Below, piece after piece: positions 26,801 to 37,972 of a DNA stretch of 64,000 bases. Below the pieces are notes generated by a model. It searched no databases, was not told the DNA's origin, and worked only from the letters and a program-made list of their open reading frames with translations. The stretch is from contig NW_022145607.1 in NCBI RefSeq assembly GCF_000002235.5, positions 40,042,029 through 40,106,028 on the forward strand. Direction: 5' to 3'. Made by a program: the position numbers and the translations under genes. Source of the stretch: Strongylocentrotus purpuratus. Its lineage: Eukaryota; Echinodermata; Echinoidea; Camarodonta; Strongylocentrotidae. Position 1 is the stretch's first letter. Each line of letters begins with the position of its first letter.

Positions 26801-29800
26801 TATATAATAATCTACATTTCATGTGAGTTTCAGCACATTTAAAGCAAATGGGAAATCAGCAACGAATGTATAAACCCTCACCCCCTTCTTTATACTCTAG
26901 ACGTTATATGCGCCAAACGTTTAGGTTTGTTCTGGACATTGGTTAAAATGCGCTCAAATTAGACCTTTTTATTGCCGGCTGCTAGAAACTTTGCACCCCG
27001 TATTGGGTCAGGTATATAATAATCTACATTTCATGTGAGTTTCAGCACATTTAAAGCAAATGGGAAATCAGCAACGAATGTATTAACCCCTATCCCCTTT
27101 TATATACTCTAGACGTTATATGCGCCAAACGTTTAAGTTTGTTCTGGACATTGGTTGATATGCGCTCAAATAAGACCTTTTTATTGTCAGCTGCTAAAAT
27201 TTGTGCACCCCGTATTGGGTGAGGTATATAATAATCTACATTTCATGTGATTTTCAGCAAATTTAAGGCAAATGGGAAATAGCGGCGACTGTATTAAAGC
27301 CCGAAACCCCCTTCACCGATATACTCAGCATGTTATGCGCTATACGTTTAGGTTTGTTCTGCCACATTGGTTGATATGCGCTCAAATAAGACCTTTTTAT
27401 TATCGGCTGCTAGAATTTTTGCACCCCGTATTCGATGAGGTATATATTAATCTACATTTCATGTGAGTTTCAGCACATTTAAAGCAAATGGGAAATCAGC
27501 AACGAATGTATTAACCCCTATCCCCTTTTATATACTCTAGACGTTATATGCGCCAAACGTTTAGGTTTGTTCTGAACATTTGGTTGATATGCGCTCAAAT
27601 AAGACCTTGTTAATGTCGGCTGCTAGAAATTTTGCACCCCGTATTTGATGAGGTATATAATAATCTACATTTCATGTGAGTTTCAGCACATTTAAAGCAA
27701 ATGGGATATCAGCAACGAATGTATAATTAACCCCAACCCCTTTTATATACTCTAGACGTTATATGCGCCAAACGTTTAGGTTTGTTCTGGACATTGGTTG
27801 ATATGCCTTCAAATAAAACCTTTTTATTGTCAGTTGCTAGAATTTTTGCACCCCGTATTGGGTGAGGTATATAATAATCTACATTTCATGTGATTTTCAG
27901 CAAAATTAAGGCAAATGGGAAATATCGGCGACTGTATTAAAGCCCGAAACCCCCTTCACCGATATACTCTACATGTTGTGCACTATACGTTAAGGTTTGT
28001 TCTGCCACATTTGTTGATATGCGCTCAAATAAGACCTTTTTATTATCGGCTGCTAGAATTTTTGCACCCCGTATTCGATGAGGTATAATAATCTACATTT
28101 CGTGTGAGTTTCAGCACATTTAAAGCAAATGGGAAATCAGCAACGAATGTATTAACCCCTATCCCCTTTTATATACTCTAGACGTTATATGCGCCAAACG
28201 TTTAGGTTTGTTCTGAACATTGGTTGATATGCCTTCAAATAAGACCTTTTTATTGTCGGCTGCTAGAATTTTCGCACCCCGTATTCGATGAGGTATATAA
28301 TAATCTATATTTCATGTGAGTTTAAGCACATTTAAAGCAAATGGAAAATTAGCAACGATTGTATTAACCCCCACCCCCTTCTATATACTCTGGACGTTAT
28401 ATGCACCAAAAGTTTAAGTTTGTTCTGGACATTTGTTGATATGCGCTCAAATAATACCTTTTTATTGTCGGCTGCTAGAATTTTTGCAACCCGTTTTCGA
28501 TGAGGTATATAATAATCTACATTTCATGTGAGTTTCAGCACATTTAAAGCAAATGGGAAATCAGCAACGAATGTATAAACCCCCACCCCCTTCTTTATAC
28601 TCTAGAAGTTATATGCGCCAAACGTTTAGGTTTGTTCTGGACATTGGTTAAAATGCGCTCAAATTAGACCTTTTTATTGTCGGCTGCTAGAAATTTTGCA
28701 CCCCGTATTGGGTCAGGTATATAATAATCTACATTTCATGAGATTTTCAGCAAATTTAAGGCAAATGGGAAATAGCGGCGACTGTATTAAAGCCCGAAAC
28801 CCCCTTCACCGATATACTCAACATGTTATGCGCTATACGTTTAGGTTTGTTCTGCCACATTGGTTGATATGCGCTCAAATAAGACCTTTTTAATGTCGGC
28901 TGCTAGAAATTTTGCACCCCGTATTCGATGAGGTATATAGTAATCTACATTTCATGTGATTTTCAGCAAATTTAAGGCAAATGGGAAATATCGGCGAGTG
29001 TATTAAAGCCCGAAACCCCCTTCACCGATATACTCAAATTAGACCTTTTTATTATCGGCTGCTAGAATTTTTGCACCCCGTATTCGATGAGGTATATATT
29101 AATCTACATTTCATGTGAGTTTCAGCACATTTAAAGCAAATGGGAAATCAGCAACGAATGTATTAACCACTATCCCCTTTTATATACTCTAGACGTTATA
29201 TGCGCCAAACGTTTAAGTTTGTTCTGGACATTGGTTGATATGCGCTCAAATAAGACCTTTTTTAAAGGTGGCTGCTAGAATTTTTGCACCCCGCATTCGA
29301 TGAGGTATATAATAATCTACATTTCATGTGAGTTTAAGCACATTTAAAGCAAATGGAAAATTAGCAACGATTGTATTAACCCCCACCCCCTTGTATATAC
29401 TCTGGACGTTATATGCACCAAAAGTTTAAGTTTGTTCTGGACATTGGTTGATATGCGCTCAAATAATACCTTTTTATTGTCGGCTGCTAGAATTTTTGCA
29501 CCTCTTATTCGATGAGGTATATAATAATCTACATTTCATGTGAGTTTCAGCACATTTAAAGCAAATGGGAAATCACCAACGAATGTATAAACCCCCACCC
29601 CTTTCTTTATACTCTAGACGTTATATGCGCCAAACATTTAGGTTTGTTCTGGACATTGGTTAAAATGCGCTCAAATTAGACCTTTTTATTGTCGGCTGCT
29701 AGAAATTTTGCACCCCGTATTGGGTCAGGTATATAATAATCTACATTTCATGTGAGTTTCAGCACATTTAAAGCAAATGGGAAATCAGCAACGAATGTAT

Positions 29801-29809
29801 TAACCCCAA

Positions 29810-32458
29810 GACAGAAATAGAAGAGGAGGAGGAGTAGGTGTATTTATTTTGGATAACATAATGTATAACCGTAGAAATGATTTGGAAGAAAATGAATTGG
29901 AATCTATTTGGATTGAAATCAAACTACACAATACTAAATCCATCATGGTTGGAACTTTTTACCGACCACCCAGCTCAAATGTTCAATATCAAAGTAAAAT
30001 TGAAGAATCAATAACAAAAGTTTGTGAATTGAATCATGAAGTTATCGTACTTGGAGACTTTAATTTTAATATGAACTCTACGAGTGAATCAAAGTTCATA
30101 AATGGTATCTGTCGGCAAAATGGTATGAAGCAAATGATAAAATCTTCTACAAGAATTACTGAAACTTCGAGTACGTTGATTGATATAGTTTTAATAAATT
30201 TTCCTAAGAATGTCAAACAAAGTGATGTCCTCTCTCTCGGACTAAGTGATCACAATCTTGTATACATTGTTCGTAAACTGTATAGACCCATTGTACAACC
30301 CCGGATGGTAACATATAGATCATTCAAACATTTTGATGAGAATGTGTTTTTGCGGGACTTACATGACATTGATTGGTCAATTTGTTCTATAGGAAATGCC
30401 AACATTTCAGATGCATGGTCTATGTGGAAATGGAAATTCAGTGAAGTTTGTGATAAACACGCTCCACTTGTTACACATAGAGTTCGGGGCTATAAGACAA
30501 AGTGGGCTACAAATGAATATGTATCTCTCACTAGATTACGGGATAGGCTAAAACGAAAAGCTGACATAAGTAGACGGTTATTGGATTGGAAATATTATAG
30601 AGGGGTTCGAAATCACCTTAATAATTTGCGAACAACCTTGAAAAAGAAGTATTATGAAACTGGTGTTCGAGAAAATAAAACAAACCCCCGGAAACTTTGG
30701 AAACTCCTAAAATCATTTAATGCAAATGATAAGTCTGTAAATGATATACAGGGTTTAAAGATCAGTGGAGTTGTTGAAACTGATAAATCAGTTATTGTGA
30801 ACGAGTTAAACAAATATTTTGTCTCTATTGGTGTAAGTAAAAATGACTCCCAGAGTAGTCATGATGATGCTGGTAGATATTTTCAATCACTTCCTACCAG
30901 ATTTATGTTTGATGAAATAAGTGATGATTTTGTCCTTAATGAGTTGAAAAGATTGCAAACCAATAAATCACCTGGCCTTGATAAAATAAGTTGTCTACTT
31001 CTAAAAATAGCTACCCCGGTCATTTACAAGCACCTTACTAAATTCTTCAACTTGTCATTACAATCGGGCAAGCTACCACCTGAATGGAAAGAAGCTAAGG
31101 TTATTCCTTTGTTTAAGGGTGGGGAGAGATCAGACTTGAATAATTATAGGCCCATTTCGATAATACCTGTTGTTATGAAGATCATGGAACGGGCAGTACA
31201 TAATCAATTGCAAGAATATCTAACAGAAAATAATGTTCTCTCTCCGAATCAATCAGGTTTTCGTAAAGGTCATAGTACCCATACTGTTTTAACCTATTTT
31301 ACTGATTTTATTTATAGACAAATGGATAAGGGTCACATGACAGGCGCGGTCTTCATAGACCTGCGCAAGGCTTTCGACTCTGTAGATCGTAAAATAATGT
31401 TAGAAAAGCTTTGTAAGTATGGTATACTGGGTCAAGAAATTAATTGGTTCATGGAATACTTGAGTGATCGGAAACAAAAAGTTGTACTCGGAAAATTTGA
31501 ATCAGATTGGGGTACGACTTTGTCAGGCGTACCACAAGGCGCCAATTTGGGCCCGTTGTTGTTTACTGTTATGGTGAATGATCTTCCTAAGGTGGTATCA
31601 AAATGCCAAGTAATGTTATATGCAGACGATGCTGTACTTTTTTTTAGTAGTAAAAAAAGTGAGGACATTGAATCGGCCTTGAACATTGATTTGAAACTAG
31701 TTTATGAGTGGGTAAAAGAAAACAATCTGGCATTAAACCACAAAAAAACAGAATTTATGTTATTTGGTTCACAAATGAAATTAGCTAAACTTGAAAAATC
31801 TATATGCATTCAACTCGAGCAACACCAAATCTCTCAGGTTTATATCTATAAATATTTAGGAGTCTGGCTAGATCCAACATTGAACTGGAAAGAACACGTG
31901 ACAAAAACAAGTAAAAAGATAGGGTCAAGGATAGCATTACTTGGTCGTTCAAAAAGATACCTACCTTTGGAGGGACTGAAGCTTCTTGCCAATGCATTAA
32001 TTTTACCTTTATTTGAATATTGTTGTAATACATGGTCTAATTGTTCACAAAATGTCCGAGATGTAATCATTAAACAACACAAGAAAATGGCCAGAGTAAT
32101 TTTGGGGGCCAATGTAAGAACCCCAACTCAAGAAAATTTAAATAAACTCAAGTGGGTAAGCATTCAAAGTAGGTGGAATTATTTCAAATGTAAAATGATT
32201 TATTCTGTTTTTCAAAATCAAACTCCCGTCTATATTTTACAAATGTTTCAAAAAACCCAATCTTTACATAATATTAGAACACGCAGTGCACAAAACGCAG
32301 GATTAATTTTACCCAAAATAAAAACCCAGATGGGGAAACAAAGTTTTTCATTTGATGGTGCGGCTTTCTGGAATACTTTACCTAATTTTTTAAAAAATGC
32401 ACCATCAAATTCTTCATTTACTCTTTTGTTTTGGCGCTATAATAATTTAAATCATTGA
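29810..32458 (+). CDS. LINE ORF2 fragment: endonuclease (partial) and reverse transcriptase
   Basis: Retrotransposon ORF2 of about 882 residues, missing its native start. The frame is open up to the 5' junction, where residues read DRNRRGGGVGVFI, typical of the middle of a CR1-type apurinic-like endonuclease. Seen in order: TFYRPPSS (~50), GDFNFNM (~80, metal-binding D and N), SDHNLV (~145, catalytic D-H pair), the RT opening KSPGLDKIS (~385), YRPISIIPV (~445), FIDLRKAFDS (~515, first catalytic D), SGVPQGANLGPLLF (~570) and YADDAVLFF (~602, catalytic DD). A C-terminal FWNTLPNFL motif, usual in CR1/L2/Jockey proteins, follows. No RNase H motif was seen. The protein would nick target DNA and copy its own RNA, but the lost N-terminus probably inactivates the endonuclease. 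No promoter is visible. Confidence 0.93.
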   Translation, partial: DRNRRGGGVGVFILDNIMYNRRNDLEENELESIWIEIKLHNTKSIMVGTFYRPPSSNVQYQSKIEESITKVCELNHEVIVLGDFNFNMNSTSESKFINGICRQNGMKQMIKSSTRITETSSTLIDIVLINFPKNVKQSDVLSLGLSDHNLVYIVRKLYRPIVQPRMVTYRSFKHFDENVFLRDLHDIDWSICSIGNANISDAWSMWKWKFSEVCDKHAPLVTHRVRGYKTKWATNEYVSLTRLRDRLKRKADISRRLLDWKYYRGVRNHLNNLRTTLKKKYYETGVRENKTNPRKLWKLLKSFNANDKSVNDIQGLKISGVVETDKSVIVNELNKYFVSIGVSKNDSQSSHDDAGRYFQSLPTRFMFDEISDDFVLNELKRLQTNKSPGLDKISCLLLKIATPVIYKHLTKFFNLSLQSGKLPPEWKEAKVIPLFKGGERSDLNNYRPISIIPVVMKIMERAVHNQLQEYLTENNVLSPNQSGFRKGHSTHTVLTYFTDFIYRQMDKGHMTGAVFIDLRKAFDSVDRKIMLEKLCKYGILGQEINWFMEYLSDRKQKVVLGKFESDWGTTLSGVPQGANLGPLLFTVMVNDLPKVVSKCQVMLYADDAVLFFSSKKSEDIESALNIDLKLVYEWVKENNLALNHKKTEFMLFGSQMKLAKLEKSICIQLEQHQISQVYIYKYLGVWLDPTLNWKEHVTKTSKKIGSRIALLGRSKRYLPLEGLKLLANALILPLFEYCCNTWSNCSQNVRDVIIKQHKKMARVILGANVRTPTQENLNKLKWVSIQSRWNYFKCKMIYSVFQNQTPVYILQMFQKTQSLHNIRTRSAQNAGLILPKIKTQMGKQSFSFDGAAFWNTLPNFLKNAPSNSSFTLLFWRYNNLNH

Positions 32459-32670
32459 ACTGGTCCATTGTGTTGTGTTTGTTTCTTTTCTTTTGTTCGA
32501 AAATGTTGTAACTTAATTCACTTTGTTTCGATTTGGATTGTTTGTTTTTCAATATATTTGTTAATTTTGTATTTATGTTGTAGGGCCTCCACGGAAAACA
32601 GTATTGAACTACTGATGGAGCCACCCTACTAAAAAAAGACTAATAAATAAATAAAAAATAAAAAAATAAA
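29810..32670 (+). mobile_element. 5'-truncated CR1/Jockey-group LINE in satellite
   Basis: The satellite is cut after ...TTAACCCCAA (29809) and resumes at CCCCTTTTATATACTC (32674). Undisturbed monomers read CCCCAATCCCC, so at most an AA is shared by both junctions and no long target duplication is seen. The insert starts inside the endonuclease domain, runs through a complete reverse transcriptase and a ~210-bp 3' UTR, and ends in an A-rich tail of TAAATAAATAAAA type. The 3' UTR motif GGGCCTCCACGGAAAACAG is echoed at 40773 and 42960, so the family has other copies here. The open frame is free of stops or shifts, pointing to a recent insertion. Loss of the 5' end is typical of incomplete target-primed reverse transcription. 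Confidence 0.93.
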
Positions 32671-34600
32671 AATCCCCTTTTATATACTCTAGACGTTATA
32701 TGCGCCAAACGTTTAAGTTTGTTCTGGACATTGGTTGATATGCGCTCAAATAAGACCTTTTTATTGTCAGCTGCTAGAATTTGTGCACCCCGTATTGGGT
32801 GAGGTATATAATAATCTACATTTCATGTGATTTTCAGCAAATTTAAGGCAAATGGGAAATAGCGGCGACTGTATTAAAGCCCGAAACCCCCTTCACCGAT
32901 ATACTCAACATGTTATGCGCTATACGTTTAGGTTTGTTCTGCCACATTGGTTGATATGCGCTCAAATAAGACCTTTTTATTATCGGCTGCTAGAATTTTT
33001 GCACCCCGTATTCGATGAGGTATATATTAATCTACATTTCATGTGAGTTTCAGCACATTTAAAGCAAATGGGAAATCAGCAACGAATGTATTATCCCCTA
33101 TCCCCTTTTATATACTCTAGACGTTATATGCGCCAAACGTTTAGGTTTGTTCTGAACATTGGTTGATATGCGCTCAAATAAGACCTTGTTAATGTCGGCT
33201 GCTAGAAATTTTGCACCCCGTATTCGATGAGGTATATAATAATCTACATTTCATGTGAGTTTCAGCACATTTAAAGCAAATGGGATATCAGCAACGAATG
33301 TATAATTAACCCCAACCCCTTTTATATACTCTAGACGTTATATGCGCCAAACGTTTAGGTTTGTTCTGGACATTGGTTGATATGCCTTCAAATAAAACCT
33401 TTTTATTGTCAGTTGCTAGAATTTTTGCACCCCGTATTGGGTGAGGTATATAATAATCTACATTTCATGTGATTTTCAGCAAAATTAAGGCAAATGGGAA
33501 ATATCGGCGACTGTATTAAAGCCCGAAACCCCTTTCACCGATATACTAAACATGTTATGCGCTATACGTTTAGGTTTGTTCTGCCACATTGGTTGATATG
33601 CGCTCAAATAAGACCTTTTTATTATCGGCTGCTAGAATTTTTGCACCCCGTATTCGATGAGGTATATAATAATCTACATTTCATGTGAGTTTCAGCACAT
33701 TTAAAGCAACTGGGAAATCAGCAACGAATGTATAAACCCCACCCCATTCTATATGCTCTAGACGTTATATGCGCCAAACGTTTATGTTTGTTCTGGACAT
33801 TGGTTGATATGCGCTCAAATAAAACATTTTTATTATCGGCTGATGGAATTTTTGCACCCCGTATTAGATGAGGTATATAATAATCTACATTTTATGTGAG
33901 TTTCAGCACATTTAAAGCAAATGGGATATCAGCAACGAATGTATAATTAACCCTAACCCCTTTTATATACTCTAGACGTTATATGCGCCAAACGTTTAGG
34001 TTTGTTCTGGACATTGGTTGATATGCCTTCAAATAAGACCTTTTTATTTTCAGCTGCTAGAATTTTTGCACCCTGTATTTGGTGAGGTGTATAATAATCT
34101 ACATTTCATGTGATTTTGAGCAAAATTAAGGCAAATGGGAAATATCGGCGACTGTATTAAAGCCCGAAACCCCCTTCACCGATATACTAAACATGTTATG
34201 CGCTATACGTTTAGGTTTGTTCTGCCACATTGGTTGATATGCGCTCAAATAAGACCTTTTTAATGTCGGCTGCTAGAAATTTTGCACCCCGCATTCGATG
34301 AGGTATATAATAATCTACATTTCATGTGAGTTTAAGCACATTTAAAGCAAATGGAAAATTAGCAACGATTGTATTAACCCCCACCCCATTCTATATACTC
34401 TGGACGTTATATGCACCAAAAGTTTAAGTTTGTTTTGGACATTGGTTGATATGCCGTCAAATAATATCTTTTTAATGTCGGCTGCTAGAAATTTGCACCC
34501 CGTTTTCGATGAGGTATATAATAATCTACATTTCATGTGAGTTTCAGCACATTTAAAGCAAATGGGAAATCAGCAACGAATGTATTAACCCCCATCCCCT
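32671..34600. repeat. Satellite array (right block) with sharp end
   Basis: The same ~210-bp monomer resumes after the LINE for about nine copies. 32674-33490 is nearly the same as 27090-27910, including the rare TATATATTAATCTAC and GATATCAGCAACG variants. 33500-34200 follows 20900-21640, including AAGCAACTGGG and CTATATGCTCTAG. The array stops within the C-rich part of a monomer at about 34600 (CCCCCATCCCCT) and unique AT-rich sequence follows directly. Confidence 0.95.
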
Positions 34601-35296
34601 ATTATCGTAATTCTGTTTCCTGTTCACTCCCTCACTTTCTCATCGATCCGGACACTTATCTGCTATCGTTTTGCTTGTTTTTTATATTTTATATATATAT
34701 ATATTTTAAATAACGGTATAGTTACAGACCTCCACTGATACAAGACCTTTATATAGTTATACTGAAAAATGCACCATATCATTATATGTAAATATAACAA
34801 ATTTTGTTATCATGGGTTATGAAGCAGCACCTGCACCTTATACTTTTTGTTTATATAAGAAAAATCTTTGTTCAGATTGCTTAATTTATGTTGAACTAAT
34901 TAATTTGCATATTATGTTGTAAAAATTGTTCCTTTTTATAATGTTGTATCCAAGTATTACCTTCACCTTTTCCTTCCTTAAAGGAATTGGAGCACATTCT
35001 GTACACTTGTTTGAATGTGTACTATATTAGTTTGGATACTTATGGAAAATATTTTTTAAATATGTCTGTGTTTATAATGTATGAGACAATGTACTACATG
35101 TATGTTTATACTGTAACAACAATTGTGTTCCTATTCATCATTTTGTATAATTATGACGATCTGAATAAAGGCAAAAAAGCTTTTAAATTTTTTTTTTTAA
35201 AATAACACCATGTACACTAAAATAATTTTTTTGCATATACAAAAAATGGAAGAAAAAAGTTTCTTTGAATTTAATTGAACGGAGTATGTTCCTCGT
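34601..35296. other. Unique AT-rich flank, no gene seen
   Basis: No satellite similarity and no convincing coding frame or splice signals. A frame of 72 codons at 34987-35205 is rich in Y, F and I codons and is explained by base composition. A short AT run lies near 34690. Confidence 0.6.
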
Positions 35297-35465
35297 TTTT
35301 TCTCTCTCTCTCTCTCTCTATCTCTCAGTGTTTGAGTGGATTTGATGAGATTTCAACTAACAGATAGCAATATCGAATTTAATTCGTACCTTTAATTCTT
35401 TCGTTCTCTCTCTCTCTCTCTCCATCTCCGTCTCCGCCTGTGTCTGTTTCTCTCCGTCTCTCTTA
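35297..35465. repeat. (TC)n microsatellites
   Basis: Two short CT-dinucleotide tracts (about 35300-35325 and 35405-35422), with degenerate CT-rich sequence after the second, separated by ~80 bp of AT-rich DNA. Confidence 0.85.
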
Positions 35466-35721
35466 ATAGTACATAACTGGAAATTAGAAATTGTAATACG
35501 TACTATGAAAAGCATATTTAAAATGTTATCTTCTCATGCTTATTGTATAGTATCTACATGCTTGGCTATAACTAATCATTTCACTGGTACAGCTAACGTG
35601 TACGAGGAATATTGAAGGTTGGCATTGATATTTGCAGAATAAAATAAGCTATTCAATGGACAGCTTAATGATACAAAAATGATTTCAATTTACCGATAAC
35701 AAGACTTAATTGCGTAGGCCT

Positions 35722-35860
35722 GTACACGTATCAGGACAACTACCCCAGGGAAATCCCCCTCCCGTTGACAATTACCCCCCCCCCCCCCAGGACAATTCCC
35801 CTAGGACAATAACCCCCCCCCCCCCCCTCCCCTCTCGTGGACAGTTACTTCCCGGAAAAT
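35722..35860. repeat. Degenerate GGACAACTACCCC minisatellite with C tracts
   Basis: About seven degenerate copies of a 15-25-bp unit of the form GGACAATTACCCCC, several expanded to runs of 13-15 C. The same motif builds the foldback element at 60796-61304, so the two are likely related. Confidence 0.7.
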
Positions 35861-36247
35861 TAGACAACTAGACATTGTGATGAGTCACTGATATGTAACT
35901 GATCTAAAAACACTTGTCGCTAAAAAAATACATTTATCTATACAGACCCAAATTTTGGTACTCTCTACGTAATTATTTCAAACTTACCCCATCACTCAAT
36001 TCATCTAATAGAAAATCAAATAATATGTTTTACAATCTTATAAAACAAATAAAAACTCCGTGTAGTCAATTCGTGTTTTACTTTCCCCCTTTCTGTTATC
36101 TATATTTTTTTCGACAGTCGCCCTTCTTTTCTTTTTCATTATAACACACAACTTGTCATCGTCTCTGCGTCATTCACTTCGTGCGCTTTCTACTTTCTTC
36201 TCTTCTTCTCTGTTCTCATGGGAACCCCTATTTATACCTTTGTACTT

Positions 36248-37338
36248 TCCTGTTCCCCTGTTCCCCTGTTCCCCTGCTCCCCCGCTCCCCTGCTCCCCTG
36301 TTCCCCTGTTCCCCTGCTCCCCTGCTCCCCTGCTCCCCTGTTCCCCTGCTCCCCTGCTCCACTGTTCCCCTGTTCCCCTGCTCCCCTGCTCCCCTGCTCC
36401 ACTGCTCCCCTGTTCCCCTGCTCCCCTGCTCCCCTGCTCCCCTGCTCCCCTGCTCCCCTGTTCCCCTGCTCCCCTGTTCCCCTGTTCCCCTGCTCCCCTG
36501 CTCCCCTGTTCCCCTGCTCCCCTGCTCCCCTGTTCCCCTGCTCCCCTGTTCCCCTGTTCCCCTGCTCCCCTGCTCCCCTGCTCCCCCGCTCCCCCGCTCC
36601 CCTGTTCCCCTGTTCCCCTGTTCCCCTGCTCCCCTGCTCCCCTGTTCCCCTGTTCCCCTGTTCCCCTGCTCCCCCGCTCCCCCGCTCCCCCGCTCCCCAG
36701 CTCCCCTGCTCCCCTGTTCCCCTGCTCCCCTGCTCCCCTGCTCCCCTGCTCCCCTGCTCCCCTGCTCCCCTGCTCCCCTGTTCCCCTGCTCCCCTGCTCC
36801 CCTGTTCCCCTGCTCCCCTGTTCCCCTGTTCCCCTGCTCCCCTGCTCCCCCGCTCCCCCGCTCCCCTGTTCCCCTGTTCCCCTGCTCCCCTGCTCCCCTG
36901 CTCCCCTGTTCCCCTGCTCCCCTGTTCCCCTGCTCCCCCGCTCCCCTGCTCCCCTGCTCCCCCGCTCCCCCGCTCCCCTGCTCCCCTGTTCCCCTTTTCC
37001 CCTGTTCCCCTGTTCCCCTGTTCCCCTGCTCCCCTGCTCCCCTGCTCCCCTGCTCCCCTGTTCCCCTGTTCCCCTGCTCCCCTGTTCCCCTGCTCCCCTG
37101 TTCCCCTGTTCCCCTGCTCCCCTGTTCCCCTGTTCCCCTGTTCCCCTGTTCCCCTGCTCCCCTGTTCCCCTGTTCCCCTGCTCCCCTGCTCCCCTGTTCC
37201 CCTGTTCCCCTGCTCCCCTGTTCCCCTGCTCCCCTGTTCCCCTGTTCCCCTGCTCCCCTGTTCCCCTGTTCCCCTGTTCCCCAGCTCCCCTGCTCCCCTG
37301 CTCCCCTGTTCCCCAGCTCCCCTGCTCCCCTGCTCCCT
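36248..37338. repeat. Octanucleotide minisatellite CCCCTGYT (GGGGARCA)
   Basis: About 136 near-perfect tandem 8-bp units, CCCCTGTT or CCCCTGCT, with rare CCCCCGCT and CCCCAGCT variants. Eight is not a multiple of three, so three units (24 bp) return to frame. Every frame of a strand therefore encodes the same octapeptide cycle with no stop: CSPVPLFP-like on the plus strand and GEQGSRGA-like on the minus strand. The resulting frames (36153-37433, 36181-37341, 36218-37369 and minus 36170-37348) follow from repeat arithmetic, not evidence of a gene. The minus strand has a G4 tract every 8 bases, so strong G-quadruplex and i-motif potential is expected. Confidence 0.97.
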
Positions 37339-37826
37339 TGAGGCTCACACTGAATACTTCAAAATGTAGCGAACCGCAAAAATTAACTTACGACTGCTTG
37401 ACAATTTATTACGGTTTATATGAATCCCCATGATCACGTCTCAGGGGGATAAAACAGTTAAATTGTCGGGTTTAAAATTTGTCTGATCTAATATTCCAGT
37501 ATGAATTTTAAGTGGAGGTAAGGGAAGGATGATGGCTGCCTTTTTGATTTCGTTAGATGATTCCCTGGTCAGATGACTGCGTTTGAGTTTGCTTTGTTTC
37601 TAGCCTTAACTTGGCCTAGAGTTTGAATCAGTTTCACCGATTGAAAATAAGAAAGTCATTTTTTGTTTTAAAGTGCGATTGATCAAACACAAATTGGCAA
37701 CTCAATCTGTGTATTACATTATTATTACCAGCTATTTTCCAAACATTGTTATCTCCGGTAACATGCCCCGATCCCTTATCACTTAATATTGATAATAATA
37801 TATTCCCTCTATCTTGATACTGGTAG

Positions 37827-37928
37827 ATTCATAAGATGCGGGACTTATGAGAGCGTGGATGATGTCACCATTGCGTACAATGAAGACCAGGTCATGGAGG
37901 TGGAGGTGGAGCATGGCAAACCACGGGG
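37827..37928 (+). CDS. Candidate internal exon, 34 codons, unknown protein
   Basis: A 102-bp segment lies between an acceptor-like CTATCTTGATACTGGTAG and a strong donor GGG|GTAAGT. The open frame begins with one base finishing a split codon, then FIRCGTYESVDDVTIAYNED and further E/V-rich residues, and ends two bases into a codon. Both introns would thus be phase 2, a symmetric exon. The mixed acidic and hydrophobic composition looks like protein and differs from the AT-rich surroundings. No partner exon was found nearby, and I do not recognise the family. A TTAA MITE begins 45 bp after the donor, inside the presumed intron. Confidence 0.4.
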
Positions 37929-37972
37929 GTAAGTCCTTAAAACTTTAACTTCAAGACTCGCATCGCCCTTAA

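Larger units (their letters stand above)
1..29809. repeat. Satellite array, ~210-bp monomer (left block)
   Basis: Head-to-tail array of a ~208-212-bp monomer. The landmark ATATGCGCTCAAAT recurs at about 39, 247, 457, 666 and 876 and continues to the retrotransposon at 29810, about 140 copies. The best-conserved core runs from the AAATAAGACC segment through the CTGCTAGAATTTTTGCACC and GAGGTATATAATAATC segments. The least conserved part is a C-rich stretch with many one-base indels. Class A monomers carry CTCTAGACGTTATATGCGCC and CTGGACATTGG. Class B monomers carry AGCGGCGACTG, CACCGATATACTC and CTGCCACATTGG. Open frames of 60-110 aa on both strands are translations of the monomer, vary with each indel, and are not genes. 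The array runs off the left window edge. A centromeric or pericentromeric role is inferred from architecture only. Confidence 0.97.

Noticed and set aside
1..29809. CRISPR array
   Set aside because: The whole ~210-bp unit repeats, not short repeats with unique spacers, and the DNA is eukaryotic.
1408..34536. Dozens of 60-110 aa open frames with shared peptides (MGNQQRMYKP, AKRLGLFWTLVDM and the minus-strand MKCRLLYTSSNTG)
   Set aside because: They are translations of the satellite monomer on both strands. They end or shift with each one-base indel, are present in opposite strands at once, and show no domain or start context.
1..34600. Tandem 5S, U-snRNA or spliced-leader gene cluster
   Set aside because: No 5S boxes, snRNA Sm/PSE motifs or recognisable spliced-leader sequence in the monomer. 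The TATATAATAATC core alone is not enough.
36153..37433. Long proline/cysteine-rich frames on plus (up to 426 aa) and a G/E/Q/R-rich frame of 392 aa on minus
   Set aside because: The 8-bp repeat lacks stop codons in any frame, so these arise automatically. A collagen-like reading fails, since glycine is not at every third residue.
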